DNA of 64,000 nucleotides from Roseburia sp. (GCA_023664265.1 JAMPFV010000001.1:16598-80597), one strand, 5' to 3'; positions 51,029 to 60,309 are shown, counted from the first letter of the stretch. A program made the numbers and translations. Notes: a model not told the origin generated them from the letters alone.

Positions 51029-52228
51029 ATGGCGGACCTAGAGATACAGGCCGATGTGAGAAGGCATCTTACGCAGGACATCATTCCCTTTTGGAAGGGG
51101 CTGCGGGACAATGAGAACGGCGGCTGGTACGGGTGGCTCGGATATGATCTGAGATTGGATAAGAAGGCGGTAAAGGGCTGTATTTTGAACAGCCGCATCA
51201 CATGGTTCTTTGCCAACGCGTACACGCTTCTGGGGGATGAGAGCCTTCTGGACGAGGCGAGGCACGGCTATGAATTTTTGAAAAACTGTTGTTGGGATAA
51301 GGAAAACGGCGGCGTGTACTGGTCCGTGAACTATGACGGCACGCCGGCGGAGACCTTGAAGCATACATACAATCAGGCGTTTTCCATCTATGCGCTCTCC
51401 TCCTACTATGAGGCGAGCGGGGAGAAGGAGGCCTTGGACATGGCGTATGCGCTGTATGACCTGATAGAGGGCAGGATGCGCGACGCGCTGGGCTATAAGG
51501 AGGCGTTCGACAAGGCTTTCTGTGAGATTGACAATGAGAAGCTCTCGGAGAACGGCGTTATGGCGCAGAAGACCATGAACACCCTGCTTCATGTCTTTGA
51601 GGCCTATACGGAGCTTTACAGGGTAGACCGCAGCGAGAAGGTGGCGGAGAAAATCAAATGGATGATGGATCTGTTCGCGGAGAAGATATACCGCCCCGCG
51701 CTTCACCGTCAGGAGGTGTTCTTTGACAGCGAGTGGCATTCCATCATTGACCTGCATTCCTACGGGCATGACATCGAGACGGCCTGGCTTGTTGACAGGA
51801 GCGTGGCGGTGCTCGGAGATGCGGGCTATGAGAAGAAAATGACGCCGATCACGGGCGATTTGACGAACCAGATTTACGAGACCGCGTTCAACGGCGGCTC
51901 GCTTGCGAATGAGTGCGAGAACGGGGTTGTGGACGAATGGCGCATCTGGTGGGTGCAGGCGGAGTCGGTGGTAGGCTTTCTCAACGGCTATGAGAAGACG
52001 GGGAGAGCGGAGTACCTCGAGGCGGCCCAAAGGATATGGCATTTTATCGAGGACCATGTGATCGACAGGCGCGAGGGGGCATCGCAGAAGGGCAGGGAGT
52101 GGTACTGGCGGGTGAGGCCGGACGGGACGCCCGACGAGGAGAAGCCGATGGTGGAGCCTTGGAAATGCCCGTACCACAACGGCAGGATGTGTTTTGAGGT
52201 GATAAGGAGGGCCGGAGATGGCAGATAA
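51029..52228 (+). CDS. Mannobiose/cellobiose 2-epimerase (AGE family)
   Basis: A 399-residue (alpha/alpha)6-barrel epimerase. The three catalytic His of cellobiose 2-epimerases are present in context: [26 protein letters not shown], and [26 protein letters not shown] and [15 protein letters not shown] are also typical. With adjacent GH130 genes the likely substrate is beta-1,4-mannobiose, converted to 4-O-beta-mannosyl-glucose. ATG 51029 is chosen from the sequence [14 protein letters not shown] that matches family starts; upstream frame to 50966 lacks a ribosome site. Its 3' end overlaps the next gene by 11 bases, so translation is coupled. Confidence 0.92.
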   Translation: MADLEIQADVRRHLTQDIIPFWKGLRDNENGGWYGWLGYDLRLDKKAVKGCILNSRITWFFANAYTLLGDESLLDEARHGYEFLKNCCWDKENGGVYWSVNYDGTPAETLKHTYNQAFSIYALSSYYEASGEKEALDMAYALYDLIEGRMRDALGYKEAFDKAFCEIDNEKLSENGVMAQKTMNTLLHVFEAYTELYRVDRSEKVAEKIKWMMDLFAEKIYRPALHRQEVFFDSEWHSIIDLHSYGHDIETAWLVDRSVAVLGDAGYEKKMTPITGDLTNQIYETAFNGGSLANECENGVVDEWRIWWVQAESVVGFLNGYEKTGRAEYLEAAQRIWHFIEDHVIDRREGASQKGREWYWRVRPDGTPDEEKPMVEPWKCPYHNGRMCFEVIRRAGDGR

Positions 52229-53399
52229 GGTTTTTGAGGAAAATTGCGCGAGAGTGATGAAAAACTATGAGGAGACAGTCAGCCGGAAAAACGTAAAGAG
52301 CAGCTTTTACAACGGCATCTACGACCGGTACGAGTATCCGGTGCTGACAAGGGAGCATATTCCGCCCTTCTGGAAGTATGACATGAATCCGGAGACCAAC
52401 CCGTTCTTTATGGAGCGGCTCGGCGTGAACGCGGTGTTCAACGCGGGCGCGATTGCCCTGAACGGGAAGTTCTATCTGGTGGCGAGAGTGGAGGGCAATG
52501 ACAGAAAATCCTTCTTCGCAGTGGCGGAGAGCGACAACGGAATCGACGGCTTCCGCTTTTGGGATTACCCGATTTTATTGGAGGATACGTGTCCCGAGGA
52601 GACGAACGTATATGACATGCGCCTCACAAAGCATGAGGATGGCTATATTTACGGTGTGTTCTGCTCGGAGAGCAAGGATACGAGCGTGAGCGATCTCTCG
52701 GCTGCGGTTGCGGCGGCGGGGATTGTGCGGACGAAGGATCTGAGGACGTGGGAGCGGTTGGAGAACCTCAAGACCCTGAATTCCCCGCAGCAGCGCAATG
52801 TCGTGCTGCATCCGGAGTTTGTGGACGGCAAATATGCCTTCTACACAAGGCCGATGGATGACTTTATTGATACGGGCAGCGGCGGCGGCGTGGGCTTTGG
52901 CCTCTGCGAGGATATTACGCATGCGGTGATCGACGAGGAGATTATCACCAGTAAGCGCAAGTACCATACGATTACGGAGGCGAAGAACGGTGCGGGTGCG
53001 GTCCCGATCAAGACGGAGAAGGGCTGGATCCATATCGCGCACGGTGTTCGGAATACGGCGGCGGGGCTGCGCTATGTGGTGTACGCGTTTGCGACGGCGT
53101 TGGAGGACCCGACGAGAGTGATTGCGGAGCCGGGCGGCTTTCTGATTGCGCCGCTTGGGGAAGAGCGCGTCGGAGACGTCTCCAATGTCGTGTTCACAAA
53201 CGGTGCGATTGCGGCGGACGACGGCACGGTCTACATCTATTATGCCTCCAGTGATACCAGACTTCATGTGGCGACGACGACGCTCGGGAAGCTGACGGAC
53301 TATGTGTTCCATACGCCACAGGACCCGCTTCGCTCTGTCAAGTGCGTGGAGCAGCGGTGTGGCTTTATTGAGAAGAACCTTGCGTATATGCGGAAATAA
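52218..53399 (+). CDS. 4-O-beta-mannosyl-glucose phosphorylase, GH130_1
   Basis: A 393-residue five-bladed propeller of GH130 subfamily 1. Visible are [13 protein letters not shown] near the start, [15 protein letters not shown] holding the catalytic Asp, [24 protein letters not shown] for phosphate binding, and the C-terminal [11 protein letters not shown]. It splits beta-mannosyl-1,4-glucose with phosphate to mannose-1-phosphate and glucose. This is the step directly after the epimerase, whose gene overlaps by 11 bases. GGAGG precedes ATG 52218. Cytoplasmic, no signal peptide. Confidence 0.92.
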   Translation: MADKVFEENCARVMKNYEETVSRKNVKSSFYNGIYDRYEYPVLTREHIPPFWKYDMNPETNPFFMERLGVNAVFNAGAIALNGKFYLVARVEGNDRKSFFAVAESDNGIDGFRFWDYPILLEDTCPEETNVYDMRLTKHEDGYIYGVFCSESKDTSVSDLSAAVAAAGIVRTKDLRTWERLENLKTLNSPQQRNVVLHPEFVDGKYAFYTRPMDDFIDTGSGGGVGFGLCEDITHAVIDEEIITSKRKYHTITEAKNGAGAVPIKTEKGWIHIAHGVRNTAAGLRYVVYAFATALEDPTRVIAEPGGFLIAPLGEERVGDVSNVVFTNGAIAADDGTVYIYYASSDTRLHVATTTLGKLTDYVFHTPQDPLRSVKCVEQRCGFIEKNLAYMRK

Positions 53400-53410
53400 G
53401 AGGTGGAGCG

Positions 53411-54562
53411 ATGCGGGCATCAGACTATGGAATAGATTTGAAGAAAGCGGTGTTGAACAGAGGAAGCGTTGCGCGCATTGCGCGCGTGATGCGGAAGGCG
53501 TCGCGGGGGGAGGCGATTACGGTAGGCTTTCTGGGCGGCTCCATCACGCAGGGCTGTCTGTCCTCCACGCCGGAGACCTGCTATGCGTACCTTGTGTACC
53601 GGTGGTGGTGTGAAAGATTCCCCGAGGCGAAGGTTACCTATGTGAACGCGGGTATCGGCGGGACGACTTCCCAGTTTGGCGTTGCGCGGGCGGACAGCGA
53701 TCTGCTCGCCTGTGATATTGATTTTACGGTGGTGGAGTTCAGCGTCAATGACGACGACAACGGGCATTTCCTCGAGACCTACGAGGGGCTTATCCGGAAG
53801 CTGTACGGATACCGTACAAGCCCTGCGGTGCTGATTGTCAACAGCGTGCGGTATGACAACGGTGTCAACGCGCAGGAGCAGCATGTCAGGGTTGGAAAGG
53901 CTTATGGCATTCCCTGTGTGAGCATGAAGCCGACGATTTATGAGAAGGTGCTTGACGGGACATTTACGAGCAGGGACGTCACGGAGGACGATCTTCATCC
54001 GAATGATCTGGGACATTCGCTGATGGCGGAGGTGATCACGGACTTTCTGGAGGAGGTCCGCGCCGAGGCGCTTGCGGGGACGGCGGAGACGGTTGCGAGC
54101 AGCTTTGTCGAGAATGTGACACCGCTGTCGGAAAATGCCTATGAAGATTCCGTGCGCTACCGCAACGGGAACTGCGAGGAGGTTCTTGTCTGCAATGAAG
54201 GCTTTACCGCGGACGATACGCCGCAGACGGATATTCGGGAAACCTTCCGATGCGGCTGGACGGCGGACAGGAAGGGCGCGCGGATCTGCTTTAAGGTGAA
54301 GGGCACCTGCATCGGCGTGCAGTATCGTCAGTCCGTGCGGCAGCCGACGCCGATAGCGCAGGCGCTGATCGACGGCGACAGGGAGCACGCGGTACGATTG
54401 GACGGCAATTTCAAGGAGACTTGGGGAGATAACTTGCAGCTTGACACGCTGGCGGAGCATCTGGCCTACGGCGAGCATACCGTGGAGATTGAGCTGGTGG
54501 AGACGCATCCCAACGATTGCGTGCCGTTTTATCTGGTTTCCGTTATCAGTTCCGGAAAGTGA
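53411..54562 (+). CDS. SGNH/GDSL esterase, probable mannan acetyl esterase (CE17-like)
   Basis: A 383-residue hydrolase. The block I Ser is in VGFLGGSITQGCLSS, block II Gly in YVNAGIGGTTSQFG, block III Asn in EFSVNDDDNGHF, and block V Asp/His in DDLHPNDLGHSLM. The C-terminal 150 residues (from about 230) form a separate beta-rich, CBM-like domain. This two-part form and the position among mannan genes match the CE17 acetyl esterases of Roseburia mannan loci that remove acetyl groups from mannooligosaccharides. Cytoplasmic. It begins 11 bases after the GH130_1 gene. Specificity is inferred from context. Confidence 0.8.
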   Translation: MRASDYGIDLKKAVLNRGSVARIARVMRKASRGEAITVGFLGGSITQGCLSSTPETCYAYLVYRWWCERFPEAKVTYVNAGIGGTTSQFGVARADSDLLACDIDFTVVEFSVNDDDNGHFLETYEGLIRKLYGYRTSPAVLIVNSVRYDNGVNAQEQHVRVGKAYGIPCVSMKPTIYEKVLDGTFTSRDVTEDDLHPNDLGHSLMAEVITDFLEEVRAEALAGTAETVASSFVENVTPLSENAYEDSVRYRNGNCEEVLVCNEGFTADDTPQTDIRETFRCGWTADRKGARICFKVKGTCIGVQYRQSVRQPTPIAQALIDGDREHAVRLDGNFKETWGDNLQLDTLAEHLAYGEHTVEIELVETHPNDCVPFYLVSVISSGK

Positions 54563-54637
54563 TAAGTATAGAGTTGAAGTTTCTTATTAAGACGCCTATA
54601 CTGACTTTAAAATAAAACAAATATGGAGGATTTTAGA

Positions 54638-55660
54638 ATGAGCAAAGTAAAGATGTTTAGCCCCGCAGTACCGAACATGCCCTGGCAGGAGAGGCCGGAG
54701 GGCCTCAAGGACGCGCCTGTATGGAGATACAGCGACAATCCCGTGATCGGCAGGAATCCCGTAAAGGGCGTGGCGAGGATTTTCAACAGCGCGGTTGTCC
54801 CCTATGAGGGCGCTTTTATCGGCGTATTCCGCGGGGAGCAGACAAACGGCGTTCCGTATATCTACATGGGACGCAGCAAGGACGCCATTCACTGGGAGTT
54901 CGAGGAGGAGAAGATCAACTTCGTCGATGAGAGCGGCAAGCCGTTTATGCCGGTGTACGCGTACGATCCGCGCCTTGTGAAGGTTGAGGATACTTATTAT
55001 ATCATCTGGTGCGGCGATTTCTACGGCGCGGCGATTGGCATGGCAAAGACGACGGACTTTAAGACCTTCACCAGAATCGAGAACCCGTTCCTTCCATTTA
55101 ACAGAAACGCGGTCCTGTTCCCGAGAAAGATTAACGGAAATTTTGTGCTGATGAGCCGTCCTTCCGACAGCGGACACACGCCGTTTGGCGATATTTTCAT
55201 CAGCGAGAGTCCGGACCTTGTCTACTGGGGGAAGCACAGACATGTGATGGGCAAGGGCAGCGAATGGTGGGAGTCCCTCAAGATTGGCGGCGGTGCGGCG
55301 CCGATTGAGACGAGTGAGGGCTGGCTGCTGTTCTATCATGGCGTGACGGGCACCTGCAATGGCTATGTGTACTCCATCGGCGGCGCAATCCTTGACATCG
55401 ACAATCCGTCCGTTGTGAAATACCGCTGTGAAAGCTTCCTGCTGACGCCGGAGGAGTGGTATGAGGAGAGGGGCTTTGTGCCGAACGTATGCTTCCCCTG
55501 CGCGACCATCCACGATTCGGAGACGGGAAGAATCGCGATTTACTATGGCGCGGCGGACAGTTATGTGGGACTTGCGTTTACGGAGCTTGATGATGTTGTG
55601 GACTATATCAAGAGCAACAGCAGGGTGACGGCGACGGATACGGAGATCGGCATCCGCTAA
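54638..55660 (+). CDS. Beta-1,4-mannooligosaccharide phosphorylase, GH130_2
   Basis: A 340-residue GH130 enzyme, shorter than the first and of subfamily 2 type. Marks are VKGVARIFNSAVVPYEG, PVYAYDPRLVKVEDTYYIIWCGDF with the catalytic Asp, PFLPFNRNAVLFPRKI, WESLKIGGGAAPIET, and FYHGV. It removes mannose from the non-reducing end of mannooligosaccharides with phosphate. ATG 54638 follows ATGGAGGATTTTAGA with GGAGG at 54624-54628. A palindromic repeat overlaps its stop codon. Product mannose-1-phosphate would enter nucleotide-sugar or glycolytic routes. Confidence 0.92.
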   Translation: MSKVKMFSPAVPNMPWQERPEGLKDAPVWRYSDNPVIGRNPVKGVARIFNSAVVPYEGAFIGVFRGEQTNGVPYIYMGRSKDAIHWEFEEEKINFVDESGKPFMPVYAYDPRLVKVEDTYYIIWCGDFYGAAIGMAKTTDFKTFTRIENPFLPFNRNAVLFPRKINGNFVLMSRPSDSGHTPFGDIFISESPDLVYWGKHRHVMGKGSEWWESLKIGGGAAPIETSEGWLLFYHGVTGTCNGYVYSIGGAILDIDNPSVVKYRCESFLLTPEEWYEERGFVPNVCFPCATIHDSETGRIAIYYGAADSYVGLAFTELDDVVDYIKSNSRVTATDTEIGIR

Positions 55661-55781
55661 GGAAGCGCTGATGAAATCACCGCTTCCTTAGCGCCTCCGG
55701 CGGATGCACACGGATTTGCAAAGGAAGATGTTGCTTCGCAACGCAAATCCGGTGCGGGAAACGCTTTCATCAGCGTTTCCC
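55657..55781. repeat. Palindromic repeat family A, copy 4 (long, three hairpins)
   Basis: Three stems in a row: 11-bp arms CTAAGGAAGCG and CGCTTCCTTAG (55657-55667 and 55681-55691, overlapping the stop codon); CGGATTTGC with GCAAATCCG (about 55710-55718 and 55743-55751); and GGGAAACGCT with AGCGTTTCCC (55756-55765 and 55772-55781). It is the fullest copy of this family in the window. A further hairpin, TTAGCACA with TGTGCTAA (55808-55815 and 55844-55851), follows. Confidence 0.85.
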
Positions 55782-55859
55782 TGAATTTCATAAGGAACGG
55801 TAACGGCTTAGCACATCTGAAGTGACATGAATGTCATTTTTGGTGTGCTAAAGCTTTCA

Positions 55860-55920
55860 CATAGCTATCGCATAGCTATCGCATAACTATCGCATAGCTA
55901 TCGCATAGCTATCGCATAGC
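55860..55920. repeat. Tandem 11-bp repeat before the CE2-like gene
   Basis: Five head-to-tail units of CATAGCTATCG (one reads CATAACTATCG), from 55860 to 55914, then a broken sixth. Because of the 11-bp period each unit faces nearly the same side of the helix, and AGCT gives each a small dyad. It ends 24 bases before ATG 55944 and may be an expanded operator or slipped-strand repeat in the leader. Confidence 0.88.
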
Positions 55921-55943
55921 TTTTGCATACATGGAGGATTACT

Positions 55944-57068
55944 ATGACAGTCGAGACGTCGGTTAAGGAGATACCGGAGCTGAAAATACATGGGAGGACG
56001 ACTGCGTGCAGGGAGCCGTTGACGCTGTTCTGGAGCGCGAGCGGATTTGAGTGCAATGTCTCCGGCTCGGAGCTGTGGGTGGAGGTCGAGGTGACTTATG
56101 ATGTTTTTGAGCCTTGGTTCAGCTACACGGTAAATGGAGATTGGATTGGCAGGCAGATGCTGGTCAAGGGGCGGTACTGGATACCGCTCTTTCGGGGGAT
56201 GAATCCGGATAAAGTGAAGAATGTGCGGTTCTACAAGGATTTGCAGGCGATGAGTGACGATGGGAATTCGTATATCCACATTCACGCGCTGCGCCATGAC
56301 GGGCGGTTTTATCCGGTGAAGGAGAAAGCGCTCAAGCTGGAGTTTATCGGGGACAGCATCACCTCGGGCGAGGGGCTGTTCGGCGCGCGGGAGGAGGAGG
56401 ACTGGATCCCGATGTTCTTCTCCGCGCTGCGGGATTACGCCTATCTGACGGCGAAGGCGCTTGATGCGGAATACCGCGTTTTCTCCCAGAGCGGCTGGGG
56501 CGTGTACAATACATGGGACAACAATACCCGCGGAGCGATCCCGCGCTATTATAAGGAGATATGCAGCCTGATGCGGGGCGCAGAGAATGAGCGGCTGGGC
56601 GGAAACGCGCCACATGATTTCGAGAGCTGGCAGCCGGACTGCGTGATCGTGAATCTGGGGACGAATGATGCCAGCGCGTTTGACCAGCCGGAGTGGGTGG
56701 ATGAGAGAACAGGCGAACGCCACAAGATGCATCGGAATGCGGATGGCTCTTACGCGGAGGCGGATGTCAGGGCGTTTCAGGAGGCTGTAAAGGCGTTCCT
56801 GTATACGCTGCGGGCGTGCAACAAAAAGGCCCATATCGTATGGTGCTACGGAATGCTGGGGACGCCGTTTCAGATACCTATCTGTGAGGCGATTGGGGCG
56901 TATATCGCGGAGAGTGGTGACAGATGTGTCAGTTATTTGCAGCTTCCGAACACGGACGAGAGCAACGTCGGCTCCCGACAGCACCCGGGCGCGCTGTGCC
57001 ATCGGCAGGCGGCGGAGGCGCTGAGCAAATATATCGCGCAGTTATTAAACCAGCCTGTGTTGGGCTGA
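55944..57068 (+). CDS. CE2-type acetyl esterase (jelly-roll plus SGNH domain)
   Basis: A 374-residue protein. Residues 1-120 form an N-terminal jelly roll (GRTTACREPLTLFWSASGFECNVSG; YWIPLFRGM). The SGNH domain follows, with Ser in LEFIGDSITSGEGLFG, Asn in IVNLGTNDASAF, and a late His in HPGALCHRQAAEAL. This domain order and lack of a signal peptide match the CE2 acetyl esterases of clostridial mannan loci, which take acetyl groups from mannose 3-, 4- or 6-positions. ATG 55944 has GGAGG at 55933-55937. The family's Asp of the dyad is not clear by eye. Confidence 0.85.
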   Translation: MTVETSVKEIPELKIHGRTTACREPLTLFWSASGFECNVSGSELWVEVEVTYDVFEPWFSYTVNGDWIGRQMLVKGRYWIPLFRGMNPDKVKNVRFYKDLQAMSDDGNSYIHIHALRHDGRFYPVKEKALKLEFIGDSITSGEGLFGAREEEDWIPMFFSALRDYAYLTAKALDAEYRVFSQSGWGVYNTWDNNTRGAIPRYYKEICSLMRGAENERLGGNAPHDFESWQPDCVIVNLGTNDASAFDQPEWVDERTGERHKMHRNADGSYAEADVRAFQEAVKAFLYTLRACNKKAHIVWCYGMLGTPFQIPICEAIGAYIAESGDRCVSYLQLPNTDESNVGSRQHPGALCHRQAAEALSKYIAQLLNQPVLG

Positions 57069-57110
57069 CAGTTGAGGGCAACAGGAAGATTCGGTTGGAG
57101 GATAGAGGAT

Positions 57111-58049
57111 ATGGAGATTTTGTTTTTGAATCCGGTATTTAAACAGATGATATGGGGCGGCAGGAAGCTTGCCGACAAATGGCACTATGACATTCCAGGC
57201 GACAACACGGGGGAGTGCTGGGCCGTGAGCGCGCACCCGAATGGGGACTGCACCGTCAGGGGCGGCGCTTACGACGGAAGGAAGCTGAGCGCACTCTGGG
57301 CGGAGGCGCCGGAGCTTTTCGGGAATGTGGGCGGCGATCGTTTCCCGCTGCTGATAAAGATTATCGACGCGAAGGAGGATTTGAGCATTCAGGTGCATCC
57401 GAACGACGCGTATGCGGCCGCGCATGAGAACGGCTCTCTCGGAAAGACGGAGTGCTGGTATATTCTGGACGCGCCCGAGGGCGCTTCGCTGGTTATCGGG
57501 CATAACGCGAAGGACAAGGCGGAGCTTACGGATATGATTCGCAATGGCCGCTGGAAGGAATTTCTGCGGGAGGTTCCGGTGAAGCAGGGGGACTTTATCC
57601 AGATTGACCCGGGAACGGTGCACGCAATCAAGGGCGGCATTGAAATTCTTGAGACACAGCAGAACTCTGATATTACATACCGCGTATATGATTACGACCG
57701 CCTGACGGACGGGAAGCCGCGGGAGCTTCATGTGGAGAAGAGTCTGGATGTGATCACGGTTCCCGCGAAGGCGGTCGGGGACAGTGTGGTCAACGTCGCA
57801 GGCGGGGCGATAAATGAGCCGCAGCTTCTGGTGGCGTGTGCGTATTACCGCGTGTGGAAGCTTGAGGTTGACGGGGCGATGGTCTTCCGTCAGGAGTATC
57901 CGTTCCTGATTATGAGCGTGATTGAGGGCGAAGGGAGGATTGACGGACAGCCGATTAAGAAGGGCGACCATTTTATCCTGCCGAGCGGATACGGCGAGGT
58001 GACGGTTGAGGGGCGGTTGAGCCTGATTGCATCGACGGTGCAGAGGTAA
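57111..58049 (+). CDS. manA: Mannose-6-phosphate isomerase, class I
   Basis: A 312-residue cupin-type isomerase of the short Firmicute class I form. Zn ligands are visible in LSIQVHPNDAYAAAHE (Gln, His), KTECWYIL (Glu) and GTVHAIKGG (His). FLNPVFKQMIWGGRKL at the start is the usual opening. It converts mannose-6-phosphate to fructose-6-phosphate, linking the mannan pathway to glycolysis. ATG 57111 follows GGAGGATAGAGGAT. It begins 42 bases after the CE2-like gene and is the last gene of the mannan cluster. No mannose transporter or endomannanase is in the window. Confidence 0.93.
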   Translation: MEILFLNPVFKQMIWGGRKLADKWHYDIPGDNTGECWAVSAHPNGDCTVRGGAYDGRKLSALWAEAPELFGNVGGDRFPLLIKIIDAKEDLSIQVHPNDAYAAAHENGSLGKTECWYILDAPEGASLVIGHNAKDKAELTDMIRNGRWKEFLREVPVKQGDFIQIDPGTVHAIKGGIEILETQQNSDITYRVYDYDRLTDGKPRELHVEKSLDVITVPAKAVGDSVVNVAGGAINEPQLLVACAYYRVWKLEVDGAMVFRQEYPFLIMSVIEGEGRIDGQPIKKGDHFILPSGYGEVTVEGRLSLIASTVQR

Positions 58050-58086
58050 GTGTCATGCTGAGAGGCATTGGAACGATAAGAAATTG

Positions 58087-58172
58087 CGACAGCGATAATT
58101 AGGAGAATGCAAAGTGTTCACAAAACGCAAGCGTTTTGTGAACACTTTGCATTCTCCTAATTATCGCTGTCG
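58087..58172. repeat. Perfect palindrome, 42-bp arms and 2-base loop
   Basis: Arms 58087-58128 and 58131-58172 are exact reverse complements; the loop is AA. It starts 38 bases after the manA stop. TTTTTT follows at 58181-58186. It is entered by GAAATTGCGACAGCG, a short sequence also at 27517 and (variant) 62500, so it may be an expanded member of another dispersed repeat family. The rest of the gap (58173-58372) has no recognised gene. Confidence 0.95.
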
Positions 58173-58372
58173 AGTGACGATTTTTTATGGTAGAAAATAG
58201 GCGATAGGGGTGATACAATAACATAAAAGCAGGTGACCGAAATTGTTGTTATGATCAAAAGCTTTATCCATTTTGCTTTTCTTCCCTTTCCATCTGTCGT
58301 AAATTTCTTTATGACATTCCGTTGTCTTGTGCCGGTTATTTTCATCTTTGCTCTATATTTCTAAGTTTTCAT

Positions 58373-58555
58373 TTACCAGGGGACTCCGGATTTAACCCTC
58401 TCGTCTTTATATTTTCTGATAACTTCCATCATTTCCCTGCTCTTATCTATGCTCTTTTGCAGTTCAATCTCATCCACTTTATAATTAGGATCGGGAGAAA
58501 ACACCTCTAAAGGCTCAAAACTGTAAACCAAATCGTTTAATGATGTTTTACTCAT
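58373..58555 (-). CDS. Small unknown protein (60 residues)
   Basis: A soluble, charged, mostly helical 60-residue protein (LVYSFEPLEVFSPDPNYKVDEIELQKSIDKS) that starts at ATG 58555 with AAAGGAAGG about ten bases ahead. It is the second gene of a leftward pair, 22 bases after the 118-residue protein gene. Not recognised. The pair is far more AT-rich than the mannan genes on its left and the esterase on its right, which suggests recent arrival. Confidence 0.55.
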   Translation of the reverse strand: MSKTSLNDLVYSFEPLEVFSPDPNYKVDEIELQKSIDKSREMMEVIRKYKDERVKSGVPW

Positions 58556-58577
58556 ATGGCCTGCACCTTCCTTTCTT

Positions 58578-58934
58578 TTACCTGTAATATAATCCCGCCT
58601 CGCTGCACTTTGCCAAAAATTCCAACGATGCCATATACATTTCTACGCTTGAAGATTTTCTATCTATTCTGTTCACACATTCCCTGAACAACTCAAAAAC
58701 TTTGGCACAATCATAATTTCTGTCCCTTTTCATATAATGTACTGTCCCCTGATTGGAAACAATGGTCATTACTTCTATCATCGGATGCTGAACAAAAAAC
58801 TGAATATCCTGCAATGAAAATGTCTGCTCACAAATCTTTTGGGTATTTTGCTTTTTCGTTGGCTCTATTATATTACAATAGGTTTTTGGATGGAATAGGC
58901 TTTCATAAAAATTCACAAGAAAATCGCCGCACAA
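58578..58934 (-). CDS. Unknown protein (118 residues)
   Basis: A 118-residue soluble protein (start MCGDFLVNFYESLFHPKTYCN, end LEFLAKCSEAGLYYR) with a helical C-terminal half. No motif recognised. Its ribosome site is not obvious, so the start could be internal; an alternative Met lies in PMIEVMTIVSNQG. AT-rich like its downstream neighbour. The pair may be a phage- or island-derived remnant or a small two-gene system. The 157 bases upstream (58935-59091) contain no gene that I can support. Confidence 0.5.
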   Translation of the reverse strand: MCGDFLVNFYESLFHPKTYCNIIEPTKKQNTQKICEQTFSLQDIQFFVQHPMIEVMTIVSNQGTVHYMKRDRNYDCAKVFELFRECVNRIDRKSSSVEMYMASLEFLAKCSEAGLYYR

Positions 58935-59091
58935 ATGCTGTCGCCTGAACTTCCCGGAAACAGCTGCTCTGTCTTGTGACCGTCATGCATTCTGTCATCT
59001 GATCCTGTATGAACTGTTTTTTTTACGCAGTTTTTATGAAAGACTGAATTTGCAACAAAGGGTCCGTAATACTCTATGGAGAAACAACAGA

Positions 59092-60117
59092 TTATTGGGG
59101 AGAATGATGCGCTTCTCCCCCAACAACTTTCACCGGCATATACATATCCAGATATTCACTGATTTTCCGCATATATTCTATGTATTCCCTGTTATCATTC
59201 TGTAAGCCGTGTCCGGAATGCCTGCACACAATATAATCGTGCGGGACATGGTACTGCTCCAAGGCGGCGGCCAGCCGCTCAGAGCCGGCGAAGGGCTGTA
59301 CCTTGTCATGCGCGCCGTAAATGCAGAGTGTCGGGACGGTATTCTCGTTGACCCACAGAAGCGCCGAAATATCCCTGACGGCCTCGTCGTAGGCCTCAGT
59401 TCCGAACATGTCCGCCGTGAGAGGCTTTCCGGACATGACGCTGAACAGGCCTGCCGCCGCCTCATAGTCCTTGTCCAAGCCATAAGCGCTCCAATCCTCG
59501 GGATAGAAGCTTGACGGACTGACGCCTTCAAACACCATTCTCACGGGGACGGGCGAGGTGTCCGCATCGCGGTAGGCATACAGGAGCGCGTGGCAGCCGC
59601 CCGCCGAGCCGCCTGCGACGGCCATCTCGTCAATGTGATAGCCTAACCGCTCCGCCTCGGCGATGACATACGGCATACTTTCCTTGATTTCCATGGACTG
59701 GGTATACACGTTGGCATCAGGGTTCGCCTCGCTAAAAAGTGTGTAATTGATACCCGCCGTCACATAGCCCTTTGAACAGAGCCATTCCAAGGTCTGCGTA
59801 TCATCCGATTTATCGCCGCCCGTAAAGCCGCCTGCGTGGAGATAGACAATCAGGCCATAGCCTTCCCGGGAATTGTCGGCGGGGACATACAAATCAAATC
59901 GATTGGATTCCTTTTCACCGTATGGAATATCGGCGTATTTCCAGCCGATGGAATCATCCCAATTCACCGAGAACTCCGTTCCCAACGGATTATAGGTCAT
60001 TTTAAAAACTGCCGAAGCAATAAATGAGGCGATAAACGCGCCGGTGTAGATCAATCCCCAAGGCACGCTTCCTTTCTTTTTCGCCTTTCTTTCAGTCGGA
60101 GTTTTCGGATTTTTCAT
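59092..60117 (-). CDS. Membrane-anchored alpha/beta hydrolase (BD-FAE/carboxylesterase-like)
   Basis: A 341-residue esterase-type enzyme with one N-terminal membrane segment (WGLIYTGAFIASFIASAVF). The oxyanion motif is LIVYLHAGGFTGGDKSDD, the nucleophile Ser is in AVAGGSAGGCHALLYAY, the Asp in IYGAHDKVQPF and the His in CRHSGHGLQND. The catalytic domain should lie outside the membrane. Its substrate is unknown. Its ATG overlaps the stop of a 44-residue membrane peptide by four bases, and both are divergent from a TetR-family gene across five operator-like repeats, so TetR is the probable regulator. Confidence 0.87.
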   Translation of the reverse strand: MKNPKTPTERKAKKKGSVPWGLIYTGAFIASFIASAVFKMTYNPLGTEFSVNWDDSIGWKYADIPYGEKESNRFDLYVPADNSREGYGLIVYLHAGGFTGGDKSDDTQTLEWLCSKGYVTAGINYTLFSEANPDANVYTQSMEIKESMPYVIAEAERLGYHIDEMAVAGGSAGGCHALLYAYRDADTSPVPVRMVFEGVSPSSFYPEDWSAYGLDKDYEAAAGLFSVMSGKPLTADMFGTEAYDEAVRDISALLWVNENTVPTLCIYGAHDKVQPFAGSERLAAALEQYHVPHDYIVCRHSGHGLQNDNREYIEYMRKISEYLDMYMPVKVVGGEAHHSPQ

Positions 60118-60248
60118 AGGAAATTACCTCCAAACAGCGTGCCGCCAAGCAGGAAGTTCATAAAGGCCCGCACCGCGAGCCGCCCTAAAAGGGCTGCGAC
60201 AATCATAACCGTAAGTAATAGGAGTATTCGTTTCTGCGTGCGTGTCAT
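60114..60248 (-). CDS. Small membrane protein (44 residues) ahead of the esterase
   Basis: A short leftward frame: ATG at 60248-60246, TGA at 60116-60114. It begins MTRTQKRILLLLLTVMIV-type sequence with one membrane helix (residues 8-22), then AVRAFMNFLLGGTLFGGNFL. AAAGGAA sits ten bases ahead of the ATG, and its stop overlaps the esterase start in ATGA. The coupling and good ribosome site make it convincing despite its size. It may anchor or assist the esterase; no family recognised. Confidence 0.7.
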   Translation of the reverse strand: MTRTQKRILLLLTVMIVAALLGRLAVRAFMNFLLGGTLFGGNFL

Positions 60249-60309
60249 TGTAAGTCATTCCTTTCTATACTTCCTTGACAGCGTGTGGGAGACACGGTAT
60301 GCTAATGAC

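Noticed and set aside
58157..58345. A 62-codon leftward frame after the large palindrome
   Set aside because: It begins without a ribosome site, runs into the palindrome and has no family resemblance.
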